From: a candidate division WOR-3 bacterium
Lineage (GTDB): Bacteria; Hydrothermota; Tepidihabitantia; Tepidihabitantales; CAIPLT01
Direction of reading: 5' to 3'
Length of the DNA: 58,055 nucleotides
NCBI GenBank assembly: GCA_026418155.1
Contig: JAOABV010000002.1
Coordinates: forward strand, 11,493-69,547
Position 1 is the stretch's first letter. The number at the start of each line of letters is the position of its first letter. This document shows positions 18,318 to 27,666 of this stretch, in pieces. Made by a program: the position numbers and the translations under genes. The notes below the pieces were generated by a model. The model saw only the letters and a list, made by a program, of their open reading frames with translations, did no database searches and was not told where the DNA came from.

Positions 18318-19871
18318 ATGATAAATCGCAAAATGAAACTATTATGGATTGATGATGAGGTGGATTTTTTAAGACCTTATGTTTACTTCCTACAAGAAAA
18401 AGGCTATGAAGTTGAAACTGCCAGCAATGGTCCTGATGGTATCCAACTTGTAAAGCAACGGAATTTTGATTTGGTTCTATTAGATGAAATGATGGTCGGG
18501 ATGGATGGTTTGACAGTACTTCAAACTATTAAAGAAATCGACCCTAACATTTTAGTGGCAATGGTTACTAAATGTCAAGAAGAAGAGATTATGAATCAAG
18601 CATTTGCTCAACTAGTCGATGATTTTATTGTAAAACCATTTACGCCAGTTCAAATTTTAGCCGCGCTTAAAAGACTTGTAGAGAAAAAGACCATAATTGC
18701 CGACCATATTAAGCGCGATTTTACCAAAATTTTTCTTTCTCGTTCGCAAATCAACACTTTTGAAGATTGGGTTAACCATTATAAAAATATTATCCGCTGG
18801 CAGAATTTAATTAATCGATTCGGTGATGAAGTCCTTCAACAGAGTTTTCATGACGAAAAACGCGAGAGCAATCGACAATTTGTTGATTATATTGTGGAAA
18901 ACTATCGGTCTTGGCTAATTGAGCAAAATAAAGGACCGATATTATCGCATCAATTTTTAAGACATTTTGTCTTGCCGAAACTTCGAGAAAAAACTGTATT
19001 TCTTTTTATTTTTGACTCAATGCGGTTAGAACAATGGTTAGCCTGCGTTCCATTTATAAAAGAATTCTTTGATATTAAAGAAGAGTATTATTGTTCTTTA
19101 CTGCCGTCTGCTACCCCCTATGCTCGAAATGCAATATTTGCTGGAATGTTGCCCTTAGAGATTTATCGCCGATGTAAAAGTGATTGGGTATTTGATGACA
19201 CTGCGCAAAATCGTTTCGAACCAGTACTACTTCAAAAGTTTCTTCAATCTTATGCCTATAATAATAAAGTGTTATACTTAAAAACCAGCAGTAACGAAGA
19301 TATTGAAAACAGTCAAGAAAGTCTGCTTCAACTGCAACCAATAAAAGATAATAATGGGTATTATCCATTAGCAACTGTGATAATAAATTTTTTAGACCTT
19401 CTGATTCATTCCACAAAAAGTGCCCGACTGATTGAAGAACTAATAACAGATGACCAAAGTCTTCTGAATATTACTCGTGTCTGGTTTGCGAGTTCATCGA
19501 TACTATCATTACTCAAAAAGTTGAAGAGTCGTAATTGTCACATTATTATTACTTCGGACCATGGCTTTATTAAGGTTGAACGGCCAACAATCATTACCGG
19601 CGGAAGAGAAATTTCCGCTAACCTTCGATATAAATACGGTGGGGCGTTAAAAGTCGACCCCAAAACTGCTATCATTCTTAATCAACCGGAAGAATATATG
19701 TTACCAGCAGAACATTTGGGAATTAGATTTGTTATTGCCAAATCTGATTACTATTTTATCTACGGCACAAAGCCAAAAGAATATGAGAAAACCTACAAAC
19801 ATAGTTATCAACATGGTGGTGTATCAATGGAAGAGATGATTTTACCGGTTGCTTTTCTAAGTTCAAAATGA
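18318..19871 (+). CDS. porX: PorX-like response regulator: REC plus PglZ phosphodiesterase domain
   Basis: 517 aa, the length of Bacteroidota PorX. REC domain 6-118: acidic pair D12-D13, phospho-acceptor D56 in LVLLDEMM, K106 in FIVKPF. After a helical linker, a PglZ/alkaline-phosphatase-type domain (about 215-517) shows the expected metal and nucleophile positions: FIFDSMR (D232, S233), TSDHG (D413, H414) and the late HGGVSMEE (H498). Characterised PorX proteins hydrolyse cyclic or linear oligonucleotides and regulate type IX secretion genes. A second ATG at 18333 (MKLLWIDDE) could be the true start. Co-transcribed with the kinase; the FlgD-domain and PorV-like proteins of this window are plausible clients of its regulon. 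Confidence 0.88.
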   Translation: MINRKMKLLWIDDEVDFLRPYVYFLQEKGYEVETASNGPDGIQLVKQRNFDLVLLDEMMVGMDGLTVLQTIKEIDPNILVAMVTKCQEEEIMNQAFAQLVDDFIVKPFTPVQILAALKRLVEKKTIIADHIKRDFTKIFLSRSQINTFEDWVNHYKNIIRWQNLINRFGDEVLQQSFHDEKRESNRQFVDYIVENYRSWLIEQNKGPILSHQFLRHFVLPKLREKTVFLFIFDSMRLEQWLACVPFIKEFFDIKEEYYCSLLPSATPYARNAIFAGMLPLEIYRRCKSDWVFDDTAQNRFEPVLLQKFLQSYAYNNKVLYLKTSSNEDIENSQESLLQLQPIKDNNGYYPLATVIINFLDLLIHSTKSARLIEELITDDQSLLNITRVWFASSSILSLLKKLKSRNCHIIITSDHGFIKVERPTIITGGREISANLRYKYGGALKVDPKTAIILNQPEEYMLPAEHLGIRFVIAKSDYYFIYGTKPKEYEKTYKHSYQHGGVSMEEMILPVAFLSSK

Positions 19872-19953
19872 GAATTGTAAAAATGAGGTTTTGTCAGAAG
19901 TTGTTTATTATTAGAAAAAAGAATTAAGTCCAATAAAAAGGAGGTGATATAAA

Positions 19954-20385
19954 ATGTTTAAGGAATTCAAAGAATTTGCGATGCGAGGCAATGTTATTGA
20001 TATGGCAATTGGAATCATTATCGGCGTTGCTTTCGGCAAAATAGTCACATCTCTTGTCAATGATATTATTATGCCGCCGATTGGTTTACTGCTTGGTCGC
20101 ATTGACTTCTCTAATCTATTCATTAATATCTCAGGAAAACATTACGCAACACTTGCTGAAGCTAAGTCCGCTGGTGCCGCAACAATAAATTACGGAGTGT
20201 TCATTAACACAATTATCGATTTTTTAATTGTTGCATTTATCATATTTCTGATAATTCGTCAAATCAATCGCTTAAAACCTAAACCTATCCCAGCCGAACC
20301 GACAACAAAAGAATGTCCTTATTGTTGTTCTACAATACCGATTAAAGCCACTCGCTGTCCACACTGCACTTCAGAACTAAAATGA
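19954..20385 (+). CDS. mscL: Large-conductance mechanosensitive channel with C-terminal zinc ribbon
   Basis: 143 aa. The MscL core is clear: [30 protein letters not shown] (TM1/pore helix, residues 5-34), [11 protein letters not shown], and a second TM at about 82-102. It opens on membrane tension to release solutes during osmotic downshock. Residues 121-138 form a CPYC-x10-CPHC zinc ribbon that replaces the usual charged C-terminal bundle. GGAGGTGAT just before the ATG is a near-perfect ribosome-binding site. It ends the plus-strand group. Confidence 0.93.
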   Translation: MFKEFKEFAMRGNVIDMAIGIIIGVAFGKIVTSLVNDIIMPPIGLLLGRIDFSNLFINISGKHYATLAEAKSAGAATINYGVFINTIIDFLIVAFIIFLIIRQINRLKPKPIPAEPTTKECPYCCSTIPIKATRCPHCTSELK

Positions 20386-20750
20386 GTTAGTTATCGACTT
20401 CTGAAAATCATATTATACCCAAACTATTATAGATTTATAAACATCTATCCTAAGTTTTATTTTACAGCAGATAGTATTGTTTTGACCCTCAAACTTTCTT
20501 TTTAATTAATTATCTTAAAGCAAACTTGAAATTAATGTTAAATGCCAACAAAGAAAATAATAATTATTAACAACATCTAACTAAAAGTACTTTATACTTT
20601 TGGGTTCTCTATCTCAAATAAAAAGAGAAAGTTGGGGATGTTAATATTAAACCCAAAATGTTTGAACCCAATACACTTATACCTACAATAAAAGAAGAAA
20701 ATAAAAACGCAAAGATAACCATATATTAATTATTTTATGAGTTAGAATTA
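20386..20750. other. AT-rich intergenic stretch
   Basis: No gene recognised. 20583-20601 is a short hairpin (AAAAGTA/TACTTTT, 5-base loop) that might end mscL transcription weakly, although no U-tract follows the stem. Confidence 0.35.
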
Positions 20751-20756
20751 TAAATG

Positions 20757-20888
20757 AAGTGTTCGGAAAAAGCATCACGGAACTAACTTGCAAGACGCAT
20801 CCGTATCGGAGAAGACACAGCAATACAAGAACAATGTTCAGTAAGTTCAAGATATTAAGCGGCAAAACTGAACTTTCTCAGAACACTC
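20757..20888 (+). repeat. MITE-like element, copy D, with 6-bp flanking direct repeats
   Basis: 132 bp starting AAGTGTTCGGAAAAAG and ending CTTTCTCAGAACACTC; the ends are inverted repeats (13 of 15 positions). TAAATG lies immediately outside on both sides (20751-20756 and 20889-20894), as expected for a target duplication. The interior shares GCATCCGTATCGGA and TTCAGTAAGTTCAA with the copies at 31466-31856, and TTAAGCGGCAAAACT with copies B and C. Confidence 0.72.
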
Positions 20889-21156
20889 TAAATGTTGTTG
20901 CTTGGACAAGATTGTTTGGTTGTGATAAGATTTTATGGAAGAGAATTCAAGTTATATTTAATAAGTTTTTTATATTTAATAGGATTTTCGAAGATAAGAA
21001 GAAAAAGTTATCAAGAAATACTTTTTGCTTTTCGCTAATTCTTTTATTTAACCTTACAACTCTTTTTGCCTAACAGACGAATAATTTGCAGTGACTGGAT
21101 GAAATATCATAGCAATATGCAAAAAAGAGTTTACTCAAGTTATATACATTAAAATT

Positions 21157-22321
21157 ATGAAATATTTTCCAATTTTATTTCTATTTTTATTATCTCCTTC
21201 AGTTATATACCTGACTGTGCAAACGGACAATGGATGGACACAACAATTCCTGTAGGAACTAATCCTTTTTACCTTTGTTGGAATGCTACTAATAATAAGG
21301 TTTCCTGTGCTAATGCGGTGAGCAGTGATGTATCTGTGATAGATGGCACAACTAATCAAGTAGAAACTATAATTCCGGTTGGAGTCCAACCTCGTATTCT
21401 ATGTTGTAATTTAATTAACAATCGTATCCATTGTGCGAATTAGGTTAGTGATGACATTACGGTGATTAATGGAAGTACCAATCAAGTGATAACGACTATT
21501 CGGAATTTCTCCCGGCCTTTTTGGTATATGTTGGAATTTTATTAACAATCGGCTTTATTGTTTAAGACTCAGTCACAACATAATCGTAATTAATGGCGCA
21601 ATCAATCAAGTAATAACCACTAATAGTCCTTCAACTCTTTTGTGCCAATGCCATGAGCAATAATATCACTGTAATTAATTGGATTACAAATCAAGTAATA
21701 ACCACTAATAGTCCTTCAACTCTTTTGTGCCAATGCCGTGAGCAATAATATCACTGTAATTAATTGGATTACAAATTACGTAATAACCACAATTCCCGTA
21801 GCAAATAGTCCTTCAACTCTTTTGTGGCATTCTATTAACAACAAAGTCTATTGTGCTAATTATAATAGAACAATATGTCGATTATTGATGATACCACAGA
21901 CTCGATTGTGACTACAGTTGCAATTAAAAGTTGTCCTGTGGTTTTATGTTGGATACGATTCAAAATAGAACCTATGAGGCAAACCACAGGAGTAATACTA
22001 TTTCAGTAATTCGGGATGTGATGTCAGGAGTTGAACAAAACGCTCAGACAAATAAGAAAGACATATTAACAACCTATCCCAACACCACAAAATCACAGGT
22101 TGTGATTGATTATGAATTACTGCTGGTAGGGTAGTTAATTTCAATATCTATGATATTTTGAGAAGAAGAATTACCACTTTACCAGTTGACAACGAAAAGC
22201 AAAGAATAAAATTGGTCTGCAAAGATAGTCAAAGCAAAAAAGTTAGTCAGGCGCCTATTTGCTAATCCTTTATGTAGATTCAAGCCGAGAACTAACCGAG
22301 AGAATATTGGTAGTTAAATAA
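21157..22321 (+). pseudogene. Decayed secreted YVTN-type beta-propeller protein with FlgD-like C-terminus
   Basis: Starts ATG at 21157 with signal-like MKYFPILFLFLLSPSVI. Then, in shifting frames and with internal stops, come repeats such as TTIPVGTNPFYLCWNATNN, KVSCANAVSSDVSVIDGTTN and NQVETIIPVGVQPRILCC (YVTN/propeller style). They are followed by a C-terminal sorting-type domain: KSQVVIDYELL, FNIYDILRRRITTLPVDN and a final SSRELTERILVVK before the stop at 22319-22321. At least four frameshifts or stops are needed to join these pieces. A 400-aa secreted protein has therefore been lost. A frame-breaking 85-bp tandem duplication lies inside. Confidence 0.8.
21606..21775 (+). repeat. 85-bp direct tandem duplication inside the propeller pseudogene
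   Basis: Two adjacent 85-bp units (21606-21690 and 21691-21775) differ at about one base (CCATG versus CCGTG). 85 is not a multiple of three and is shorter than one protein repeat, so the duplication breaks the frame. Near-identity within a degraded gene suggests it arose after inactivation. Confidence 0.85.
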
Positions 22322-22500
22322 TCATTAAAATTTGATACAAACATAGATTGCTAAAGAATTTTGTCAGCCGGTCTGTTTGACATAGTCGGCAGAAGATTAG
22401 GCAACTTGTTCTGTTATCCCATTGATAATCCAGAGGTTAAATCAAAGGGCAAAACAAAGGGCTATCTGAAAATTTGCTGGTTGGGCAATCCGGTAGGTAT
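22322..22500. other. Intergenic stretch before the minisatellite
   Basis: A fragment around 22365-22400 reads GLFDIVGRRLGN, similar to the NIYDILGRR part of FlgD-like domains, so a second decayed C-terminal piece may be present. Nothing else was recognised. Confidence 0.35.
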
Positions 22501-22572
22501 GCCCCTCGGTTGCCCACCGGTATGCCCCTTGGCTTGCCCCCTGGCTTGCCGACCGGCTCACCTATTAGGCAA
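22501..22572. repeat. GC-rich 12-bp minisatellite
   Basis: Six consecutive units starting at 22501, 22512, 22524, 22536, 22548 and 22560. The model is GCCCCYTGGCTT, with units GCCCCTCGGTT, GCCCACCGGTAT, GCCCCTTGGCTT, GCCCCCTGGCTT, GCCGACCGGCTC and a degenerate last one. It is strongly GC-rich inside an AT-rich genome. Both strands are open across it and encode Gly/Pro- or Cys/Pro-rich low-complexity peptides, which are judged spurious. Confidence 0.8.
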
Positions 22573-22632
22573 CCGAGAATGTCCATTAGGCCACTCAAGA
22601 AAATAATTTTCAATATAATAATCCTTACCCGA

Positions 22633-22682
22633 TGACTAATAACAAGCAAAAACCACTTGACTAATAACAAGCAAAAACCACT
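22633..22682. repeat. Perfect 25-bp tandem duplication next to the fhs stop
   Basis: The 25-base unit beginning GACTAATAACAAGC occurs at 22633-22657 and again at 22658-22682, differing only in the last base. It ends three bases before the fhs stop codon, so it lies in the fhs 3' untranslated region. Confidence 0.85.
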
Positions 22683-22685
22683 CTT

Positions 22686-24356
22686 TTATGATAAGCCGAC
22701 TATTCTACCATTTTCGTCAATATCAATCTTCATTGCATTAGGAGTTTTGGCAAGACCTGGCATTAAGGTAATATCACCGGCTAAGGGCACAAGAAATCCT
22801 GCGCCAGCAGAAATATTAATATCTGTAATTGTAATCTTAAAGTTTTCTGGTCGGCCATAAAGAGTTGGGTCATCACTCAAGGAGCGGTTAGTTTTGGCAA
22901 TACAGATTGGCAATTTTTCATACCCTAATTTTATAATCCGAGCAATATCTTTTTCTGCTTTTGGTGTATAGACAACCCGATTAGCGCCATAAATCTCAGT
23001 CGCGACTTTTTCGATTTTAGTCTCAATTGAATCTTCTAATTCATATATTGGCTGGGGATTTGATGGATTTTGCTCAACGGTCTTGATTATCGTCTCGGCC
23101 AATTCGATTGCACCTTTACCACCTGTATGGAAACTATAAACTTCTACGCAAGGAACTTTATTTTGAGCACAAAATGCTTTTACATTTTCAATCTCATCTT
23201 TAGTATCACCAGAAAATATGTTTAAGGCAACTACGGAAGACATTCCCAATTTTCTTACATTCTCAATATGTTTTGCCAGATTGGAAAATCCTTTTTGGAG
23301 ATGTTCGATTGTGCCTGATTTTAAGTCTTTTTCATTTGCTCCACCGTGTAATTTCAATGCTCTGATTGTTGCCACAATTACTGCTACATCAACCTTAAAA
23401 CCGGCAACCCGTGACACAATATCAATAAATTTTTCTGCTCCTAAATCAGAACCAAACCCGGCTTCAATTACAACATACTCAGCAAGTTTTAACGCCATTT
23501 TAGTTGCAATCACACTACTTGTGCCATGAGCAATATTGGCAAATGGTCCGGTGTGAATAAATGCTGGCGTATGTTCAATGGTTTGGACTAAATTCGGCTT
23601 TAAGGCATCCTTAAGTAATACTGCCATCGAACCACAAACTCCTAAATTACCCGCAGTCACTGGATTATTATTTATATCAAAAGCCACTAAAATTCGACAC
23701 AGTCTCTGTTTTAATTCACTAAGAGAACTGGATAAACCCAAAATTGCCATTATTTCGCTTGCTGCGGTAATGATAAAACCGTCTTCTCTGGCTGGCCCGT
23801 TAGTCTTACCACCTAAACCGACGACAATATTTCTTAAACTCCGGTCATTCATATCCATTGTTCGCTTAAACACAATTTCTCTTTCATCAATCTGTAATTT
23901 ATTACCAAAATGGATGTGGTTATCTAATACTGCGCATAAAAGATTATGAGCCGAGCCAACTGCATGAATATCGCCGGTAAAATGTAAATTAATATCTTCC
24001 ATTGGAAGAACCTGGGCGTAGCCACCACCAGCCGCACCGCCTTTTATCCCGAATACTGGACCTAAAGAAGGTTCGCGTAGGGTAACAATTGATTTTTTGC
24101 CGAGTTGATTAAATGCCATACTTAAACCAATAGCGACTGTGGTCTTACCTTCACCAAAAGCAGTTGGTGTGATTGCTGTAACCAGAATCAATTTACCATC
24201 AGGATTGGATTTAATTTTTTCATAGAACTGAAGTGAGATTTTAGCTTTATATCTACCACAAGGAAGCACAAAACTTTCATTAATACCCATCTTGTCTGCA
24301 AGAACTTCAATGGGGATTAGTTTTGCACTCTGAGCAATCTCAATGTCAGTCTTCAT
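22686..24356 (-). CDS. fhs: Formate-tetrahydrofolate ligase
   Basis: ATP-dependent synthesis of 10-formyl-THF from formate and THF. The 556 aa match the family length. The P-loop TPTAFGEGKTT is at 63-73. Also present are REPSLGPVFGIKGGAAGGGYAQ-type sequence near 95-115, DIHAVGSAHNLL, and the C-terminal GAGFLVPLAGDITLMPGL. The product feeds purine synthesis (PurH in this window) and, in acetogens, the Wood-Ljungdahl methyl branch; no other gene of that branch is here. The gene is preceded by a degenerate copy of its own first 38 codons. Confidence 0.97.
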   Translation of the reverse strand: MKTDIEIAQSAKLIPIEVLADKMGINESFVLPCGRYKAKISLQFYEKIKSNPDGKLILVTAITPTAFGEGKTTVAIGLSMAFNQLGKKSIVTLREPSLGPVFGIKGGAAGGGYAQVLPMEDINLHFTGDIHAVGSAHNLLCAVLDNHIHFGNKLQIDEREIVFKRTMDMNDRSLRNIVVGLGGKTNGPAREDGFIITAASEIMAILGLSSSLSELKQRLCRILVAFDINNNPVTAGNLGVCGSMAVLLKDALKPNLVQTIEHTPAFIHTGPFANIAHGTSSVIATKMALKLAEYVVIEAGFGSDLGAEKFIDIVSRVAGFKVDVAVIVATIRALKLHGGANEKDLKSGTIEHLQKGFSNLAKHIENVRKLGMSSVVALNIFSGDTKDEIENVKAFCAQNKVPCVEVYSFHTGGKGAIELAETIIKTVEQNPSNPQPIYELEDSIETKIEKVATEIYGANRVVYTPKAEKDIARIIKLGYEKLPICIAKTNRSLSDDPTLYGRPENFKITITDINISAGAGFLVPLAGDITLMPGLAKTPNAMKIDIDENGRIVGLS

Positions 24357-24371
24357 ACAATCATTAATTTA

Positions 24372-24486
24372 GTTACTTTATATTGACTACAAGGAAGTAT
24401 AAATTTCTCGTCAATTCCCATAAGTTCAGCAAGAGATTCAATTGGATTAGTTTTGCAGTTCGAGCAATCTCAATATCAGTCTTCAT
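24372..24486 (-). pseudogene. Diverged fragment duplicating the start of fhs
   Basis: A second ATG at 24486, exactly 130 bases before the fhs ATG, opens MKTDIEIARTAKLI, matching fhs MKTDIEIAQSAKLI. After a one-base deletion the other frame reads PIESLAELMGIDEKFILPC, matching PIEVLADKMGINESFVLPC. Homology ends near 24372. The two copies differ at roughly one base in four or five, so this is not a recent duplication. It looks like the remnant of a tandem fhs paralogue, or of recombination between two fhs genes. Confidence 0.85.
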
Positions 24487-24575
24487 ACAATAAAAGTTCA
24501 ATTACTAAGACACAAAAATTTAAACATCTTTCTATCATTTCTTATCTTTCTTACTTATCCTTTTTCCTTTGTTCT

Positions 24576-26993
24576 TCATATCCTATGCTTTACTTCTCTT
24601 CTTAATCTTAATGAATTAGTCACTACATTTATTGAACTTAATGCCATGGCGGTTTCGGCAATAATCGGATGTAGTAATCCCAGAATTGCCAATGGAATCG
24701 CGATTGTATTATAAAAGAATGCCCAGAATAGATTCTGTTTAATTTTACGAAAAGTTGCTCGGGAAAGTTTAATTGCGGTCACAACACCATAAAGACTTCC
24801 CCTGACCAAGGTAACATCTGATGCCTCAATTGCAATATCTGTGCCGGTTCCGAGGGCAATACCAACATCGGCTTGAGTCAATGCTGGCGCATCATTTATA
24901 CCATCACCAACCATTGCAACAATTCCGTATTCTTTTTGAAGCTCGGCAACTGCTTTCTGTTTATCTTCAGGCAGAACATTGGCAACAATCCTTTCAATAC
25001 CGACTTTCTGACTAATTGCTTTTGCAGTTCGTTCATTATCACCGGTAAGCATAATAAGATTTAATCTCATTTTCTTTAATTCTTCTAATGCCGATTTCGA
25101 GTCATCTTTCAAAGTATCAGCAATTGCCATTAATCCGGCTAATCTTTGGTCAATTGCAATTAATATCACGGTCTTACCTTCATCTTCTAATTCAGTTATC
25201 TTATTATTTATTGGAGAATAATTGATATGCAACTCATCAAAAAATATCTTATTGCCAACGATAATTTTTCTATTATTGACCATACCGATAATGCCTTTTC
25301 CTGAAATGGCGTTAAATTTATTCGGCGTACTGATAGTTATACTTTTTGATTTTGCTTTCTCGATAACGGCTAAAGCCAGTGGATGTTCTGAACCTAATTC
25401 CAAACTTCCCGCATATGCTAACAATTCATTTTCATTCACAGCATCATCCGTAATAATATCAGTAACTTCTGGTTTGCCTTTAGTGATTGTGCCTGTCTTA
25501 TCGAACACTACTGCTTTTACTTGCTGAAGCATTTGAATCGCTTTGCCGGACCTAAACAAAATCCCTTTTTCTGCTCCAATACCTGAACCGACCATTAAAG
25601 CAGTCGGTGTTGCTAAACCCAAAGCACAAGGACAGGCAATAACTAAGACTGCAACGCCCGCAAATATTGCTAAGGAAATCGAAGATAAATATGGATTGAC
25701 CCAAGGTAAAATATCATTTGCCCAGAATAGAATATTTCTTAAATAAGGTGCCAAAAACAACCAGATGAAAAATGTTGTAATTGCAATTACTATAATTATT
25801 GGTACGAATCGTGCAGTGACTTTGTCTGCAAATTCTTGAATTGGCACTTTTGAATTTTGACATTCTTCCACTAACTTTATTATCTGGGCTAAAAAGGTAT
25901 CTTTACCCACTTTTGTTGCTCTGATATGGAGTAATCCGTTCTGATTAATTGTTGCACCAATAACTGAATCGCCGACTTTTTTCTTAACTGGTAAAGATTC
26001 ACCGGTTACCATTGATTCATCAACACTGGATGTACCCCAAATTACTTCACCATCAGTCGGAATTTTTTCTCCGGGACGCACCACCATTATATCATTTACT
26101 TTCAATTGTTCAATTGGGATTTCTTGTTCTTGATTATTTACTATAGTTCTAACGGTTTTTGCGCCGAGTTGTAGTAATCGTTTAATTGCCTGAGATGCTT
26201 TGCCCTTAGACCTGGCTTCGATATACCGACCGGTAAGATGGATTGCCATTATCATTCCAGCAATACCAGCATAATTTTCAATTTGAAGATTAAAGATTTT
26301 CAAAACACCGCTAACTAAAGCAGTGATTGTGCCGATTCCAATCAAAACATCCATTGATGCTGAACCGTGCCTAATAGAACTGATACCCGATTTTAATGTA
26401 TTAAATCCAGGAACAAAAACTGCTAAACCACCAAGAATTAGCATAATGTGTTCAATATAAAAAATATGAATATTAAATACCATATGCAACAGCATTAAAA
26501 CGACAAGTGGAATTGTAATTATCCAGACAATAATCAATCTAAATTTTGCTTTCTGCCACAGTTTTTGTGAATCACCTTCAATCTCTTTCTCTTCTATAAC
26601 ATCATAGCCAACTGTTCTGATTGTCTCTTTGATTTTATTAATACTTGTGCGGTTTTTATCAAACTCAATTGTGGCATTCTCTCCTGCTAAATTTACTGCA
26701 ACCTTATTAACTCCAGGTAGTTTCTTTAATGCATTTTCAATGGTTAAAACACAACCAGCGCAAGTCATACCTTTTATTGGAATCGTTATTGTTTCATTTT
26801 TGTCGCGCTTTTTCATTTCTTCAGGAACAGGGATAAAAAATTTCGGGAAAGCAAGATATTTTTCTGGCTCGGCTTTGAATTTTTCTAAACAGGATATACT
26901 GCAGAAATGATAGGTTATGCCTTGATAGTCAAATCTACCGGCTTCGTCTGATTCACTAACCTCCATCCCGCAGACCGGGTCTTTATATGTCAT
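24576..26993 (-). CDS. copA: Copper-translocating P1B-type ATPase with N-terminal YHS domain
   Basis: 805-aa heavy-metal exporter of the inner membrane. Order: YHS domain (about 1-46, [15 protein letters not shown]), HMA domain (68-133, GMTCAGC with C78/C81), transmembrane helices from about 153, TGES (330-333), CPC metal site (454-456), phosphorylated D498 in DKTGTIT, HP motif in [18 protein letters not shown], and last helices with YN and MALSS. CPC plus YN/MxxSS fits Cu(I) specificity. The added YHS domain probably binds metal or delivers it. It heads a block with superoxide reductase, peroxiredoxin and nitroreductase. No Shine-Dalgarno sequence is evident. Confidence 0.94.
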   Translation of the reverse strand: MTYKDPVCGMEVSESDEAGRFDYQGITYHFCSISCLEKFKAEPEKYLAFPKFFIPVPEEMKKRDKNETITIPIKGMTCAGCVLTIENALKKLPGVNKVAVNLAGENATIEFDKNRTSINKIKETIRTVGYDVIEEKEIEGDSQKLWQKAKFRLIIVWIITIPLVVLMLLHMVFNIHIFYIEHIMLILGGLAVFVPGFNTLKSGISSIRHGSASMDVLIGIGTITALVSGVLKIFNLQIENYAGIAGMIMAIHLTGRYIEARSKGKASQAIKRLLQLGAKTVRTIVNNQEQEIPIEQLKVNDIMVVRPGEKIPTDGEVIWGTSSVDESMVTGESLPVKKKVGDSVIGATINQNGLLHIRATKVGKDTFLAQIIKLVEECQNSKVPIQEFADKVTARFVPIIIVIAITTFFIWLFLAPYLRNILFWANDILPWVNPYLSSISLAIFAGVAVLVIACPCALGLATPTALMVGSGIGAEKGILFRSGKAIQMLQQVKAVVFDKTGTITKGKPEVTDIITDDAVNENELLAYAGSLELGSEHPLALAVIEKAKSKSITISTPNKFNAISGKGIIGMVNNRKIIVGNKIFFDELHINYSPINNKITELEDEGKTVILIAIDQRLAGLMAIADTLKDDSKSALEELKKMRLNLIMLTGDNERTAKAISQKVGIERIVANVLPEDKQKAVAELQKEYGIVAMVGDGINDAPALTQADVGIALGTGTDIAIEASDVTLVRGSLYGVVTAIKLSRATFRKIKQNLFWAFFYNTIAIPLAILGLLHPIIAETAMALSSINVVTNSLRLRREVKHRI

Positions 26994-27202
26994 ATTAAAT
27001 ATTAAAACTCAAATATCAAAAACATGGAGAACTCATAAACATATGCTTTCAACCATACTAATAATAAATCCTTAAATAAACTTATGCCTCAACAAAACTA
27101 AGTTTAATGTTCACAACTAATATTTCTCTATGAAAAATTAAAAAATATATTATCTTTAATTTATTCCGACCTTTCTGTCTTCATGTCACTGTGGCGATTA
27201 TG

Positions 27203-27577
27203 TTATTTTTTCCAGAGTCCGTGAATATTACAGTATTCGCGTGCCGTGATGTTTTCTGCTTGGATATTAAACTCCGCTTCTGGTATATCACCTGGTTTTA
27301 AGAACTTTCGATAACTTTTTCCATCCGCAATGATTTGAATCCATTCAATATAGTGTTTCTCTTCCATGGGATGTGGTATGGAACCAATTTTGACTTTTAC
27401 ACCAGTTGCAGTCTTTTCAATTACTGGCACATGTTTTTCCATACCAACATCTGCGGTCTTTTCTTGCAGAAGTTCCATTGGCTCACCGCAACAGACCAAA
27501 GTGCCACCACCAGTATGTAGGACTTCGACAATATTACCACATATTTTACATTTATAAATTTGGTATAATGCTGTCAT
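27203..27577 (-). CDS. dfx: Desulfoferrodoxin (superoxide reductase, two-iron type)
   Basis: 124 aa. Desulforedoxin domain with C10, C13, C29 and C30 for the Fe(SCys)4 centre, then the superoxide-reductase domain with E47, H49, H69, H75, C116 and H119 for the catalytic Fe(His)4Cys site. It reduces superoxide to peroxide without making oxygen, the usual defence of anaerobes. AAAGGAT precedes the ATG. The peroxiredoxin encoded upstream on the same strand would remove the peroxide produced. Confidence 0.96.
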   Translation of the reverse strand: MTALYQIYKCKICGNIVEVLHTGGGTLVCCGEPMELLQEKTADVGMEKHVPVIEKTATGVKVKIGSIPHPMEEKHYIEWIQIIADGKSYRKFLKPGDIPEAEFNIQAENITAREYCNIHGLWKK

Positions 27578-27666
27578 TTTTTATCCTTTCTCTATGATTT
27601 TGGTTATTATTCAATAAATTATTTTCTTTAGACCCGATGCGTTTTTCGGCACATATTAATCATTTA

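Noticed and set aside
22361-22670. Gly/Pro- or Cys/Pro-rich ORFs on both strands
   Set aside because: They are translations of the 12-bp GC-rich minisatellite and lack a start site or conserved domain.
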